DNA of 64,000 nt, taken from Paenibacillus glacialis. Its GTDB lineage: Bacteria > Bacillota > Bacilli > Paenibacillales > Paenibacillaceae. The stretch's first letter is position 1. Each line of letters begins with the position of its first letter. The notes under the pieces were generated by a model. It did no database searches. It saw nothing but the letters and a program-made list of their open reading frames with translations, and was not told where the DNA came from. The stretch lies in NCBI RefSeq assembly GCF_001637205.1, contig NZ_LVJH01000070.1:248001-312000 (forward strand), given 5' to 3'. The position numbers and the translations under genes are program-made. This document shows positions 45,887-55,761 of the stretch, piece by piece.

Positions 45887-45913
45887 GACGTGTAAGACCA
45901 GCAAATTGTTGCA
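45887..45913 (-). promoter_or_regulatory. Possible ECF autoregulatory promoter
   Basis: TGCAAC (45908-45913) and CGTC (45887-45890) separated by 17 nt on the minus strand, 30 nt before the sigma start. ECF promoters such as SigX/SigV-type have an AAC-containing -35 and CGTC-like -10. ECF genes usually activate themselves. Confidence 0.4.
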
Positions 45914-46107
45914 AATTGTAATCACTTTTTAAAAAAATATATTTCATAAGATTATGTAACTAAAGTACATGTCATCTAATCACAAAAAACTCAACCCCCA
46001 TAATAAGTGGAGATTGATGATGAAGGTACACTATAATTATTCATTACGAAAGACTCTCTATGGAAATCTTACAAGAGTACGAGGTGAAGTTCAACCCCCC
46101 ACCTTAC

Positions 46108-48663
46108 CTATTTAAGTTTATTCCTGACCCATACCTCTTTATGATGAAGTTTCATTTGAATTTCTCCATCCCGGTCCGTTCGAAATATACTTAAGCCCTG
46201 ATCTAGGATACGATCAACCACATCAGGATTCGGATGTCCATAGGAGTTATTAACCCCTACAGATATAACAGCAGCTGAAGCTTTCAAATGGGTAAGCCAT
46301 TCACTAGAAGTTGATGTTTTACTGCCATGGTGAGCAATCTTTATTATATCTATACCCTGAGATCCTATCGTTGAATTAGTTGCGTCTTCTAAGATGTTAT
46401 CCTCGCTTGCTACATCCATATCTCCTGTTAATAATACGCGTACCCCATTCATTTCAAGTATGAATACCAGGGAAGAATGATTCTGTTCCTTAACTACAGG
46501 CAACTCTGCCTGCTCTTCTTGTGTCATTTCAGGAGATAAGAATAGCATACTCGTATATGGATCAGGTTGCATCTTCATCGATTGATGAACAGCATAGATT
46601 GGGATATCTTTTGCGAGAGCGGTTGATAATAATTTCTCAAAAGTAGGCGTTCTAGTTAATGTTCCGTTAAATAAAATGGCTTTCACAGGAATCTGGTTCA
46701 ATACTGCCTGTAATCCGCCAATATGATCCTGATCTCCGTGCGTTAGCACCACAGCATCAAGGTGATGAACCCCACGTTTTTTCAACAAGGGCACTACAAC
46801 TTTAGCTCCTACTTCAAAAGGATCACTACGGGTCTTCCATTCGTCAGATTGCTTGCTGAAATTTAGCGTCCCCCCGCCGTCTACGAGGATATTGTTGCCT
46901 TCAGGTGTTGTAATTAGAATACTGTCTCCTTGGCCAACATCCAGAAACTGCACCAGCCCCGCCCCCTTCAAGGACGGTGGTTGATATCCCACATACAATA
47001 AGACCATGAATGAGAGCATCAGCGGTAGTACAATGAACTGTTTCCAAGTTAGTTTTTTCGATCGCTCTTCATGACCTTGCTCTTTCAAACGGAGTACGCC
47101 TTCTAGTGGAATCGTATCATCAACTGATATTGGCAGTGGTTGAACATGATGTACCCACAATTTCCCCAACCTCAGTAGCACATACAATAAAATATAATAA
47201 CAAAAAATCCACAATATAGAAGGTGATGGCCATATCGTTAAGAAGGCTGGATGGATATTCATCCATTCTACCACCGCAAACGTAGCGTTATCGAGCCATT
47301 CCACAACCCACGCCAGACATCTGCCAGCAGGCATCCACATCGACCCTATTGCTAAGGAAACCATTCCAAGTGGCATAACCAGGAAGGAAATAAGTGGGAC
47401 AAGCAGTAGATTAGCGAAGATAGATAACAATGAGAATTGATTGAAGTAATAGATAGTTAATGGAAATGAGGCCAGTTGAGCTATGACCGTCACACCTAAT
47501 GCACCAGCGAATTTACGGGGCACTTTACTCAGTAAAGGCATAGCGAGAGGTACATATATAATAAGACCTAACGTAACGATAAAGGAAAGCTGAAAACTTA
47601 CATTCAATAATAAATAAGGATTCCATATCAACATCATAAGCGCAGCGGCACTAATAATGTGAAGTCCATCTTTCAATAACCCACGTCTTGCTGCATAAAG
47701 CGTAATCATACTCATTATACCAGAACGAACGACAGAGGGGCTAAACCCCGTTAGTAGAACGTAGCAGGGCACTAGAAGAATAACGATCGTAAGGATCGTC
47801 TCACGAGAGAACCTAAATAACGATAACAGGATCATTAAACACGCGACATATACAGCTACATGGGTACCAGATACAGCCAAAATATGTGTTAATCCTAGTT
47901 GAGAGAATTGATTATATGTCACTGGGTCTACATCATCTTGCATCCCTATAATCAGACCCTTCATAAACCCAGCATGGGGTTCTTGGAACAACTCATTCAG
48001 CTTAGATGCCATCTTCGCCCTTAACGCATCATTTACACGAAATAACGATATGATGCCCCATGAAGAAGGAGATGTCACCTCCGTGTTTTGTAATCCTTTC
48101 ACCTTCATAATCCAGTGTATTTCTTTCGTACGCAAATACTTTTGATAGTCGAAACCATCAAAATTACGAGCAGTTGCTGGCATTTCAAGGGTACCACTCA
48201 TCTTGATGTCATCACCACGTTGCCATTCTTTCACCTCTTGTTGTTGCTCCTTCGTTTGAAGTTTCACTTGTACACGTATGGTCTCCGATACCTCAGATGA
48301 ATTCATCCCGGACAGCTCTACGTTCATATCCGCTCGATCCCCATCCACTTCCACCGATGTTACAATCACACCCACTGCATTGATGGGCATGCCAGAAAGT
48401 TTAGAAATGTCCTGATTCACAGCCTGAGGTATCGAGGACACGTTAGAATGATCGTGCCACTCCCAGTATCCACCGGATACCGTGAGTGCGATCCATACCA
48501 TAACTATCATTTTCCATTTCAATCTTAATATAATTATAGAGACTACAAGCACAATTGAAACCAAAGTCCATAACGAACCTAATGTCATGCCTGAATATAG
48601 ACTTGCTGCGCTACTTCCAACAATCCAAAATAAGGTAAATAACAACAAGGGTCTACCTTCCAT
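46108..48663 (-). CDS. comEC: ComEC, DNA-uptake channel protein
   Basis: An 851-residue ComEC/Rec2 protein. The N-terminal third has an extracellular OB-like domain and many hydrophobic helices. The competence channel core includes LTHILAVSGTHVAVYVA near 250 and FSPSVVRSGIMSMI. A C-terminal metallo-beta-lactamase domain has LDVGQGDSILI near 590, VVLTHGDQDHIGGL near 655, and KIAHHGSKTS near 775. It carries single-stranded DNA across the membrane in transformation. Last of the comEA-comEB-comEC string. Confidence 0.94.
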   Translation of the reverse strand: MEGRPLLLFTLFWIVGSSAASLYSGMTLGSLWTLVSIVLVVSIIILRLKWKMIVMVWIALTVSGGYWEWHDHSNVSSIPQAVNQDISKLSGMPINAVGVIVTSVEVDGDRADMNVELSGMNSSEVSETIRVQVKLQTKEQQQEVKEWQRGDDIKMSGTLEMPATARNFDGFDYQKYLRTKEIHWIMKVKGLQNTEVTSPSSWGIISLFRVNDALRAKMASKLNELFQEPHAGFMKGLIIGMQDDVDPVTYNQFSQLGLTHILAVSGTHVAVYVACLMILLSLFRFSRETILTIVILLVPCYVLLTGFSPSVVRSGIMSMITLYAARRGLLKDGLHIISAAALMMLIWNPYLLLNVSFQLSFIVTLGLIIYVPLAMPLLSKVPRKFAGALGVTVIAQLASFPLTIYYFNQFSLLSIFANLLLVPLISFLVMPLGMVSLAIGSMWMPAGRCLAWVVEWLDNATFAVVEWMNIHPAFLTIWPSPSILWIFCYYILLYVLLRLGKLWVHHVQPLPISVDDTIPLEGVLRLKEQGHEERSKKLTWKQFIVLPLMLSFMVLLYVGYQPPSLKGAGLVQFLDVGQGDSILITTPEGNNILVDGGGTLNFSKQSDEWKTRSDPFEVGAKVVVPLLKKRGVHHLDAVVLTHGDQDHIGGLQAVLNQIPVKAILFNGTLTRTPTFEKLLSTALAKDIPIYAVHQSMKMQPDPYTSMLFLSPEMTQEEQAELPVVKEQNHSSLVFILEMNGVRVLLTGDMDVASEDNILEDATNSTIGSQGIDIIKIAHHGSKTSTSSEWLTHLKASAAVISVGVNNSYGHPNPDVVDRILDQGLSIFRTDRDGEIQMKLHHKEVWVRNKLK

Positions 48664-48697
48664 CCATCATCACATCCCTTTTCTATGATAAATAAAA

Positions 48698-48733
48698 GAA
48701 CCTCTTCTGCGGCTATACTCGCAAAAGAGGTTC
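48698..48733 (-). terminator. Terminator between comEB and comEC
   Basis: GAACCTCTT/AAGAGGTTC with TGCG/CGCA inner pairs and TTTTATTT on the minus strand. It would reduce read-through from comEB into comEC, which is unusual inside a com operon. Confidence 0.65.
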
Positions 48734-48768
48734 CTCCTCTAATCAATCACAATATATTGTTTATATAT

Positions 48769-49284
48769 CTAGTTCGATACGGTCGTTAGTGTGTCTGTAG
48801 GCGGTTCATACGATGCTAGTTGACGAAATACAATCCCTTTACTGTTCATCATCTGAGTTACCTTGTCCGTATCTTTAGGATAGGACCTGTGAAATACAAT
48901 TTCGACAATTCCGCTGTTAGCCAACATATTGGCACATGTCCAACAAGGTTCATCTGATACATATACCGTACTACCTTCTCGATCAATACGGTCTGTAAAA
49001 AGCAATAAGTTCTGTTCAGCATGGATGGTACGAATGCAACGTTGCTTCTTAAGCATCTGTTGTTCGCCATCGATATGGACCAAAGATACTTCCTCTGAGA
49101 TCATACAACCGGCTTCTGAACAATCTGGCATCCCCATCGGGGCGCCATTATAAGCTGTTCCGAGTAGTTTCTTACCTTGGACAAGCACCGCTCCTACATG
49201 TCGACGAGAACAACGAGAACGAGTAGATACCATATATGCAATGTCCATGAAATACGTATCCCAATCTTTTCGCGTATCTGTCAT
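48769..49284 (-). CDS. comEB: ComEB, dCMP deaminase family
   Basis: A 171-residue zinc deaminase. The active site is HAEQNLLLF near 87-95 and DEPCWTCANML near 110-120, giving the His-Ala-Glu and two-Cys zinc ligands. An N-terminal CSRRHVGAVLV segment and a cysteine-rich loop are typical of dCMP deaminase. It sits between comEA and comEC. In B. subtilis it is dispensable for transformation. Confidence 0.92.
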   Translation of the reverse strand: MTDTRKDWDTYFMDIAYMVSTRSRCSRRHVGAVLVQGKKLLGTAYNGAPMGMPDCSEAGCMISEEVSLVHIDGEQQMLKKQRCIRTIHAEQNLLLFTDRIDREGSTVYVSDEPCWTCANMLANSGIVEIVFHRSYPKDTDKVTQMMNSKGIVFRQLASYEPPTDTLTTVSN

Positions 49285-49330
49285 CGTAAACTCTCCCCTC
49301 TATATTTCTATTTCTTTATTCCTTATTATC

Positions 49331-49855
49331 CTATAGTTCTACATTAGGAGCAATTTTCTCCATCATTTTCGTTCCAATCCCTTTAACTTCATTAAGATCG
49401 GAAATTTTTCGAAAAGGTCCCTTCAGATTCCGATAATCTACTATGGCCTGAGCCTTCTTCTCTCCAATGCCTGGAAGCTCCATTAGTCCCTTGACATCAG
49501 CGGTGTTCACATTTATTTTGTGGATATTCGCAACATCTGATGCCGTATCCTTTGGTACCGACGTCCCTGTTTTATGATCAGAAATGGAAGAATTAGCGCT
49601 ATTCTCTTTGGTTGTCATCTCAGATGGCTTCGAATGAGTGTCTGAACTCAATCCTTTGTTCTTTGATACCTCTGACGCTGGCGCTTGCGCTTCCTGTTTT
49701 ACTACAGTAGTCTTTTCACTTTCTCCTAAAGCTTGCGCTACTTGTAAGTTCAAAGGTTCCCAACCTTCGATATCTCCTTTTTCTCCTATACCAGATAATA
49801 AAATACCTCCACTACCTACGAGTGCAACCATAATACCTATCCACTTGCGTTTCAT
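49331..49855 (-). CDS. comEA: ComEA, DNA receptor
   Basis: A 174-residue protein with an N-terminal signal anchor (IGIMVALVGSGGILLSGIG), then a Ser/Thr/Lys-rich spacer (about 45-105). The C-terminal double helix-hairpin-helix DNA-binding domain reads VNTADVKGLMELPGIGEKKA and FRKISDLNEVKGIGTKMMEK. It binds double-stranded DNA outside the membrane during competence. Divergent from comER. The 185 nt between them should hold both promoters, but I found none that stand out. Confidence 0.92.
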   Translation of the reverse strand: MKRKWIGIMVALVGSGGILLSGIGEKGDIEGWEPLNLQVAQALGESEKTTVVKQEAQAPASEVSKNKGLSSDTHSKPSEMTTKENSANSSISDHKTGTSVPKDTASDVANIHKINVNTADVKGLMELPGIGEKKAQAIVDYRNLKGPFRKISDLNEVKGIGTKMMEKIAPNVEL

Positions 49856-50041
49856 CTCATCAAACCCCTATCACATTGGAATCGAAAGAAAATTCAACAT
49901 CTCGACTGCATCATTTGAAAGACAAATAAATAAAATAACTAGTTCTATTCAGTAAATTCGTCATGAAGCAATGGTTCTAATGCATATCTTAAGAAGAAGG
50001 GTTATGTCATTACCGTAATTATGAAAGGAGGAAATATCCAC

Positions 50042-50869
50042 ATGAAGATAGGACTGATTGGAACCGGTAGTATGGGAAGCCTCTTATTAGATGCATTCAT
50101 ATATTTTGGAGCAATACAGCCTCAACAGTTGTATATAAGTAACCGTTCCAAAGAGAAGCTTCTGTTACTCTCAGAACGTCATGAAGGCCTAAATATATCC
50201 CAGAACAATATCGAAACCGTAACACACTGTGATATTCTATTCGTCTGCGTTAAACCACTTCAATTCACCACAATAATAGAAGAAATTAAAGATCATGTTC
50301 GATCTGACCAACTCCTCGTGTCAATTACGAGTCCTGTTCAACTGCATCACTTGGAAAATAATCTATCTTGTAAAATTGCAAAGATCATTCCAAGCGTAAC
50401 GCATAAGGTTGGAAGTGGCGCTTCATTAGTTATGTATGGTAGCCGAATCCAAGAGAAAGAAAAGCAACTTCTGCATGATCTACTCTCTTTCATCAGCAAA
50501 CCCATAGAAATAAAAGAAACGCAGGCGCGCATCAACTCTGACTTTACTAGCTGCGGCCCTGCGTTTATGAGTTTCTTCTTAATAAAATGGATCGAGGCTG
50601 CTGTAGAGATGACAGGTATCTCCCGCGAGGAAATTACCTGTCTTGCAAGCGAGATGATGCTTGGCACTGGCACACTATTAACCCAAGGTGGGCTAACACC
50701 ACTACAGCTTCAAGAACTGGTAGCCGTGCCTGGCGGCATTACAGCACAAGCTTTATCTCAATTAAACCAGAGCCTAGATGGCGTTTTTCACAATCTAATC
50801 ACTACAACCCACAACAAGTATGTTGAAGATGTGGAGAAGCTTAATGAATTATTAGGTGATATTAACTGA
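50042..50869 (+). CDS. comER: ComER, pyrroline-5-carboxylate reductase-like protein
   Basis: A 275-residue ProC-like protein. The nucleotide loop [16 protein letters not shown] starts at residue 4, and the C-terminal dimerisation segment includes [19 protein letters not shown] near 220. ComER is divergently placed from comEA in Bacillus. It may act in spore formation or competence rather than proline synthesis. The ATG at 50042 follows AAAGGAGG. Its stop overlaps the leuS stop region by 8 nt on the opposite strand. Confidence 0.85.
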   Translation: MKIGLIGTGSMGSLLLDAFIYFGAIQPQQLYISNRSKEKLLLLSERHEGLNISQNNIETVTHCDILFVCVKPLQFTTIIEEIKDHVRSDQLLVSITSPVQLHHLENNLSCKIAKIIPSVTHKVGSGASLVMYGSRIQEKEKQLLHDLLSFISKPIEIKETQARINSDFTSCGPAFMSFFLIKWIEAAVEMTGISREEITCLASEMMLGTGTLLTQGGLTPLQLQELVAVPGGITAQALSQLNQSLDGVFHNLITTTHNKYVEDVEKLNELLGDIN

Positions 50870-53303
50870 CAACAATGTTGACCAATTTACCTGGTACAGC
50901 AATGATTTTACGAATCGTTTTGCCTGCAATAGCTTCCTCAACACTAGAAAGAGCTAGACTATGTGCTTGCATGGCCTCTTGATTCGTATCTTTCGCGATC
51001 AAGGTGCGCTCTACAATTTTGCCATTCACTTGCACGACAATTTCAATCTCTGAATCCACTGTCCAAGACTCGTCATATGTTGGCCATTGTTCATATGTGA
51101 TGCTGTCTTCATGTCCAAGGCGCTGCCACAATTCCTCTGAAATGTGCGGTGCCATTGGGGACAGAAGTTGTGCGAAGTCCTCTAGGGCACGACGTGGCAA
51201 TTCATCCGTCTTGTAAGCTTCATTAACAAAGATCATCAATTGACTTATCGCTGTATTAAACCGTAGGTTATCCAAATCTTCGGTTACTTTTTTGATGCTC
51301 TTATGCCATGTCCGTTTAAACTCATCGCTACCATCACCATCAACGATTTTACTATTGAGATTGCCTTCGTCATTGATAAATAGACGCCATACACGGGAAA
51401 GGAAACGGTGGCTTCCCTCTACGCCGCTAATATTCCACGGTTTAGTCGCTTCTAATGGCCCCATGAACATTTCATAGACTCGAAGTGTATCCGCCCCATG
51501 ACTTTCAACGATTTCATCTGGGTTAACGACATTCCCACGGGATTTACTCATTTTCTCATTATTCGTACCCAGAATCATTCCTTGGTTCACCAGTTTATGG
51601 AATGGTTCTTTCGTGTCCACTATTCCCAAATCATACAGCACCTTATGCCAGAACCGTGCATATAACAAGTGAAGTACAGCATGTTCTGCTCCACCGATAT
51701 AAAGGTCCACAGGAAGCCACTGTTGTTGCTTATCCTTGGAACATAACTCTTTATCATTGTGCGGATCAATAAAGCGAAGGTAATACCAGCAACTTCCTGC
51801 CCATTGAGGCATCGTATTGGTCTCACGACGAGCCTTCATGCCTGTCTCAGGATCGATCGTTTCTACCCATTCAAGGACGTTCGCAAGTGGTGATTCTCCC
51901 GTACCTGATGGCTTGATTTGATCAACGTCTGGTAGGACAAGCGGTAACTGATCTTCTGGTACAGTCTTCATTGTGCCATCTTCTAAATGTAAGATTGGAA
52001 TAGGCTCTCCCCAATATCTTTGGCGGCTAAATAACCAGTCGCGCAGACGATATGTGATCTTGCCTTGACCTTTACCATTCTCTTCTAGCCAAGCGATCAT
52101 TTTCGCGATAGCCTCTACGTTCTGTAGACCATTAAGCCAATCAGAGTTCACATGCTCTCCATCTCCGCTGTAAGCCTCTTCTTCAATATTACCGCCTTTA
52201 ACCACTTCAATGATTTCTAGTCCAAACTGTTTGGCAAATTCCCAATCACGTGAATCATGTCCCGGTACGGCCATGATCGCTCCTGTTCCATATCCAGCAA
52301 GAACATAATCTGCAATCCAGATTGGCATTGTAGCACCATTCACAGGATTAATCGCATACGCCCCTGTAAACACCCCTGTTTTGTCTTTAGCCAAATCGGT
52401 ACGTTCTAGATCGCTTTTGTGTGAAGCTTGAATCTTATAAGCTTCGACAGCTGCCTTTTGCTCTTCTGTCGTAATACGAGCGACTAACTCTTGCTCTGGA
52501 GCAAGAACACAGTAACTTGCACCAAACAACGTATCTGGTCTCGTTGTGAATACCACAAGTTGATCCTCGTGGCCTTGAATCTCGAAATTCACTTCAGCGC
52601 CTTTGGATTTACCAATCCAGTTACGTTGCATATCTTTAATGCCCTCAGACCAATCCAATTCCTCTAGATCATCCAACAATCGATCCGCATATTCGGTGAT
52701 CTTCAGCATCCACTGTCTCATTGGTTTACGAACGACTGGATGATTACCGCGCTCACTCAACCCATTAATAACTTCTTCATTTGCAAGTACTGTACCCAAT
52801 GCTTCACACCAATTGACTGGCACTTCAGCGACATAAGCAAGTCCCTTATTATACAATTGGATAAAGATCCATTGTGTCCATTTGTAATATTCAGGATCCG
52901 TCGTACTAATCTCTCTATCCCAATCATATGAGAAACCTAGAGATTTAATCTGACGGCGGAAATTATTAATATTCTGAACTGTAAATCCCTTTGGATGTTC
53001 TCCTGTATCTATAGCATGTTGCTCCGCTGGTAGACCGAAAGCATCCCAACCCATAGGGTGAAGAACATTGTAACCACGCATACGCTTGTATCGAGAAACA
53101 ATATCCGTTGCTGTATAACCTTCAGGGTGCCCTACATGAAGACCTGCACCCGATGGGTATGGAAACATATCCAAAGCGTAGAACTTAGGCTTCGCTGGAT
53201 CTTCCCCTGTTTTAAATGTCGCATGTTCTTCCCAATATTGCTGCCATTTCGGTTCAATGGCTTGTGCCTGATAACCCTGGCCCTGTGGCTGTTGTTCACT
53301 CAT
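50862..53303 (-). CDS. leuS: Leucyl-tRNA synthetase
   Basis: An 813-residue class Ia synthetase. The HIGH motif is in [15 protein letters not shown] near 51-65, and the KMSKS motif in [19 protein letters not shown] connective (editing) domain with [20 protein letters not shown] lies between. It charges tRNA-Leu. A T-box leader controls it. It is convergent with comER, an 8-nt overlap, and its insertion between comER and the yqeM block differs from B. subtilis. Confidence 0.97.
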   Translation of the reverse strand: MSEQQPQGQGYQAQAIEPKWQQYWEEHATFKTGEDPAKPKFYALDMFPYPSGAGLHVGHPEGYTATDIVSRYKRMRGYNVLHPMGWDAFGLPAEQHAIDTGEHPKGFTVQNINNFRRQIKSLGFSYDWDREISTTDPEYYKWTQWIFIQLYNKGLAYVAEVPVNWCEALGTVLANEEVINGLSERGNHPVVRKPMRQWMLKITEYADRLLDDLEELDWSEGIKDMQRNWIGKSKGAEVNFEIQGHEDQLVVFTTRPDTLFGASYCVLAPEQELVARITTEEQKAAVEAYKIQASHKSDLERTDLAKDKTGVFTGAYAINPVNGATMPIWIADYVLAGYGTGAIMAVPGHDSRDWEFAKQFGLEIIEVVKGGNIEEEAYSGDGEHVNSDWLNGLQNVEAIAKMIAWLEENGKGQGKITYRLRDWLFSRQRYWGEPIPILHLEDGTMKTVPEDQLPLVLPDVDQIKPSGTGESPLANVLEWVETIDPETGMKARRETNTMPQWAGSCWYYLRFIDPHNDKELCSKDKQQQWLPVDLYIGGAEHAVLHLLYARFWHKVLYDLGIVDTKEPFHKLVNQGMILGTNNEKMSKSRGNVVNPDEIVESHGADTLRVYEMFMGPLEATKPWNISGVEGSHRFLSRVWRLFINDEGNLNSKIVDGDGSDEFKRTWHKSIKKVTEDLDNLRFNTAISQLMIFVNEAYKTDELPRRALEDFAQLLSPMAPHISEELWQRLGHEDSITYEQWPTYDESWTVDSEIEIVVQVNGKIVERTLIAKDTNQEAMQAHSLALSSVEEAIAGKTIRKIIAVPGKLVNIVVS

Positions 53304-53360
53304 GACCTTGTGTCCTCCTTCGCAATCGTGCGCGGTATAGTATGTACTGATTTAATCATC

Positions 53361-53672
53361 AAAAAAACCTCTTCATCCGTAGCGTATGATCGCTAGGGAC
53401 GAGAGGTTAGATTCCCGTGGTACCACCCTAGTTAGCGGAATACATTCTTTGTCTCCCACTCACTTTGAACCCTTAACGCGGGCAAAACGATGATACTTTA
53501 TATATAGAAATTTGACGACCATTATAGCGCCGTTAAGCTCTTCCATATTCATATCATGACTCCGAGGCGAGTTCGTTTCGGTCTATCAACCGGCTTACAG
53601 CAACCACCGGCTCTCTGAGTAATTTCTCGAAATTAATACTCCTCATCAACGTTTAAAAATATGCATTTTGAT
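53361..53672 (-). ncRNA. Leucine T-box riboswitch of leuS
   Basis: The conserved T-box sequence AGGGTGGTACCACGGG is at 53414-53429 on the minus strand. It is followed by a terminator with arms AACCTCT (53366-53372) and AGAGGTT (53402-53408) and a T-run. Stem I begins near 53645 with GATGAGGAGTATTAATTT. A CTC (Leu) codon in GAACTCGCC near 53575 is the likely specifier. Uncharged tRNA-Leu would stabilise the antiterminator. Confidence 0.93.
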
Positions 53673-53679
53673 GAACCAT

Positions 53680-53708
53680 ATTATACAGAATCAAGGAGGA
53701 TAAGTCAA
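53680..53708 (-). promoter_or_regulatory. Sigma-A promoter of leuS
   Basis: TTGACT (53703-53708) and TATAAT (53680-53685) with a 17-nt spacer on the minus strand, directly ahead of the T-box leader. Confidence 0.75.
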
Positions 53709-53829
53709 CAAATGACCCGATTTCTTGTGATGAATTAGAAGGGCCCTGACAATTCATGATGTATAAAACATTCTATAAAAACAAACACTAATATTCGTCT
53801 TTCCAAACTATCTAAGGGAGAGTGTTCAT

Positions 53830-53988
53830 ATGCGTGAGGGAATAATTCCCGCTGTTCTTGGAACTGTCGTATCCGCTTCGGGTGCTGCACTGCTTGGTAG
53901 CAAGTATAAGCTTGCCGCGTATGGCGTATTAGGTTTCGGTCTAGCACACATCATTCTTGGAAGTATTGACCTTGTAGAACATCGTTGA
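53830..53988 (+). CDS. Small hydrophobic protein, 52 residues
   Basis: Reads MREGIIPAVLGTVVSASGAA then LLGSKYKLAAYGVLGFGLAH and ends GSIDLVEHR. Two hydrophobic segments make a small membrane hairpin. The ATG follows AAGGGAGA by 8-9 nt and the gene ends just before a strong terminator, which supports it. It looks like the very short conserved protein of Paenibacillus that databases sometimes mislabel as asparagine synthase; that is memory, not tested. Function unknown. Confidence 0.65.
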   Translation: MREGIIPAVLGTVVSASGAALLGSKYKLAAYGVLGFGLAHIILGSIDLVEHR

Positions 53989-54050
53989 GCATTGGAAAGA
54001 CAAATAGGAGCATATGATAATATCTTATGTATCCTATTCAAAGCCAGCAA

Positions 54051-54086
54051 AAACAAGCCTTGGATCAAAGGATCCAAGGCTTGTTT
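54051..54086 (+). terminator. Bidirectional terminator between the small gene and the SDR
   Basis: A perfect 16-bp stem (AAACAAGCCTTGGATC) with an AAAG loop and TTTAATATTT after it. It serves both convergent genes. Confidence 0.85.
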
Positions 54087-54095
54087 AATATTTCG

Positions 54096-54815
54096 TTATT
54101 GCGGATTCGTCGTCCATAGACCAGCCGTTTTCACAAAAACACGCTGTGGAAGTCTCAAGGTTGCTAATGCTATCTCAGCCACGTCCTCAGGTTGCATCAT
54201 ACGATCCTCATCGCCTATTTTCAAGCCAGCATTCTTAGCTAAATCCGTGTTGACCGTACTTGGGGTTAAGGCCATAACTCGAATGTTAAATTTACGAACT
54301 TCCTGCAGTACAGATTCAGTCAGGCCTAATACCGCAAACTTAGAAGCACAATAAGCGGAGCCTGTTGCGAATCCCTTCTCCCCTGCAGTTGATGCGATAT
54401 TTATAATGTTTCCACTATTTTGTTCGATCATTGTAGGAAGTACTGCACGAGTCACGTAATATGTTCCCATCAAGTTAACCTGAATCATTTGCTCCCACAC
54501 ATCAGAATCCATATCTACTAATGTTCCGAACTCTGCAAACCCAGCATTATTTATCAAAATATCAATGGAACCCAATTGCTCCTTTAATAGTTCTACAGCA
54601 TTGTCCACTTCACTCTTCACAGAAACATCCGCTGTCGCAATGCTAACTTTAACGCCATAGGCTTCAGTTAAAGAGGTACGAAGTGCTTCTAAATCTGAAG
54701 TTGTTCTAGCGATCAGCCCCAAGTTCACACCTTCCTTAGCAAGCGAAGTTGCTATGGCTAGTCCGATCCCTTTTCCTGCACCCGTAATGATAGCTGTACT
54801 ATTCTTAAATTCCAT
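54096..54815 (-). CDS. Short-chain dehydrogenase/reductase, 3-ketoacyl reductase-like
   Basis: A 239-residue classical SDR. The cofactor motif TGAGKGIGLAIA is near 10-21, NNAGFAEFG near 88, the catalytic Ser in IINIASTAGEKG near 138, and YCASKFA near 153. The Arg in LIARTTSDL suggests NADP preference. Closest in style to FabG-like 3-oxoacyl reductases, but it has no fatty acid context. ATG at 54815 is preferred because GGAG lies 9 nt upstream; an ATG two codons earlier is too close. Confidence 0.85.
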   Translation of the reverse strand: MEFKNSTAIITGAGKGIGLAIATSLAKEGVNLGLIARTTSDLEALRTSLTEAYGVKVSIATADVSVKSEVDNAVELLKEQLGSIDILINNAGFAEFGTLVDMDSDVWEQMIQVNLMGTYYVTRAVLPTMIEQNSGNIINIASTAGEKGFATGSAYCASKFAVLGLTESVLQEVRKFNIRVMALTPSTVNTDLAKNAGLKIGDEDRMMQPEDVAEIALATLRLPQRVFVKTAGLWTTNPQ

Positions 54816-54898
54816 TGTCATCCACTCCTAAATGTTATAATCATCGTCACTATAGAAAACTCTCTTCTCAAGTATATGTCAAATACGATGTAGTAATC

Positions 54899-54927
54899 AA
54901 AAAAAAGCCCTGAGAATCCAAGGGCTT
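54899..54927 (-). terminator. Terminator after the methyltransferase gene
   Basis: AAGCCCT/AGGGCTT stem with a run of T on the minus strand, 20 nt after the stop. Confidence 0.8.
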
Positions 54928-54945
54928 CACTTCAAACAGACACAA

Positions 54946-55716
54946 CTATTTAATGGCCACATAAAAGAGCCGCTGGGCATCGTCATCTGCTTCGACCCAT
55001 TCAAAGTCTGCATAGACTTTAATATCACGGAATCCAGCCTTTACGAGTTCCACCTTCATCCATTCAGGGTCGTACGCACGTTGATTATGAATCTCTTCGA
55101 AACGTCGATACTGATCTCCACCATGCTCATCACGCACAAAAATACGTAAGTGATGTTCAATCTCGCAACGACTCTCATCTAGATCACAAGTCCAAATATA
55201 AGAAACGGAACGTTCATCCAGCACAAATGGCTGTTCATCATTATAACGTTTCATCGTATTGGGATGGTGCACATCAAAGAGAAAAGTTCCACCTGGCTTC
55301 AAACCCTCGTATGTACGCGCGAACATAGATATAACATCCGATTCTTCAACTAGATAATTAATACAGTCACAAAAAGATATAACAGAATCCACCGGTTCTG
55401 GCAACTCCCACGCCGTCATATCTTGTTGTACCCACCGTATACTTCCTTCACGTTGAAGACGATAACCTTGCGGAGTTCCTTCCATTTTACCACGCGCAAC
55501 AGACAACATATCCGATGAAAGGTCAATGCCCGTAACTTCAAATCCAGAATTAACTAGTGGTATAGTGATACTACCTGTCCCACAACCCAGCTCTGCTACA
55601 GTAAGAGGCATACCATGTTTCTCCCAAGCCGTTCGGGCGAAACGTATCCAATCAGGGTATGGCATATCTTCCATTAATTCATCATAGACGTATGCAAATT
55701 TCCGGTAGGATGACAT
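54946..55716 (-). CDS. YqeM-like SAM-dependent methyltransferase
   Basis: A 256-residue class I methyltransferase. Motif I is VAELGCGTGSITIPL near 40, followed by GIDLSSDMLSVAR near 62 and a VISFCDCINYL segment. It corresponds by position to B. subtilis yqeM, last of the nadD-yqeK-rsfS string, but cvfB intervenes here. The start is one of two adjacent ATGs; the second gives a 7-nt spacing to GGAGG. Substrate unknown. Confidence 0.83.
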   Translation of the reverse strand: MSSYRKFAYVYDELMEDMPYPDWIRFARTAWEKHGMPLTVAELGCGTGSITIPLVNSGFEVTGIDLSSDMLSVARGKMEGTPQGYRLQREGSIRWVQQDMTAWELPEPVDSVISFCDCINYLVEESDVISMFARTYEGLKPGGTFLFDVHHPNTMKRYNDEQPFVLDERSVSYIWTCDLDESRCEIEHHLRIFVRDEHGGDQYRRFEEIHNQRAYDPEWMKVELVKAGFRDIKVYADFEWVEADDDAQRLFYVAIK

Positions 55717-55761
55717 CATGGCACCTCCCTTTCTTTGGAATACTATGAACCCAGTATAGGA

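Noticed and set aside
46082-46107. AGGTG/CACCT inverted repeat after comEC as a terminator
   Set aside because: Five-base stem with a long loop and no T-run.
48698-48733. comEB-comEC hairpin as proof of separate operons
   Set aside because: It looks like a terminator but may be leaky; the com genes can still be co-transcribed.
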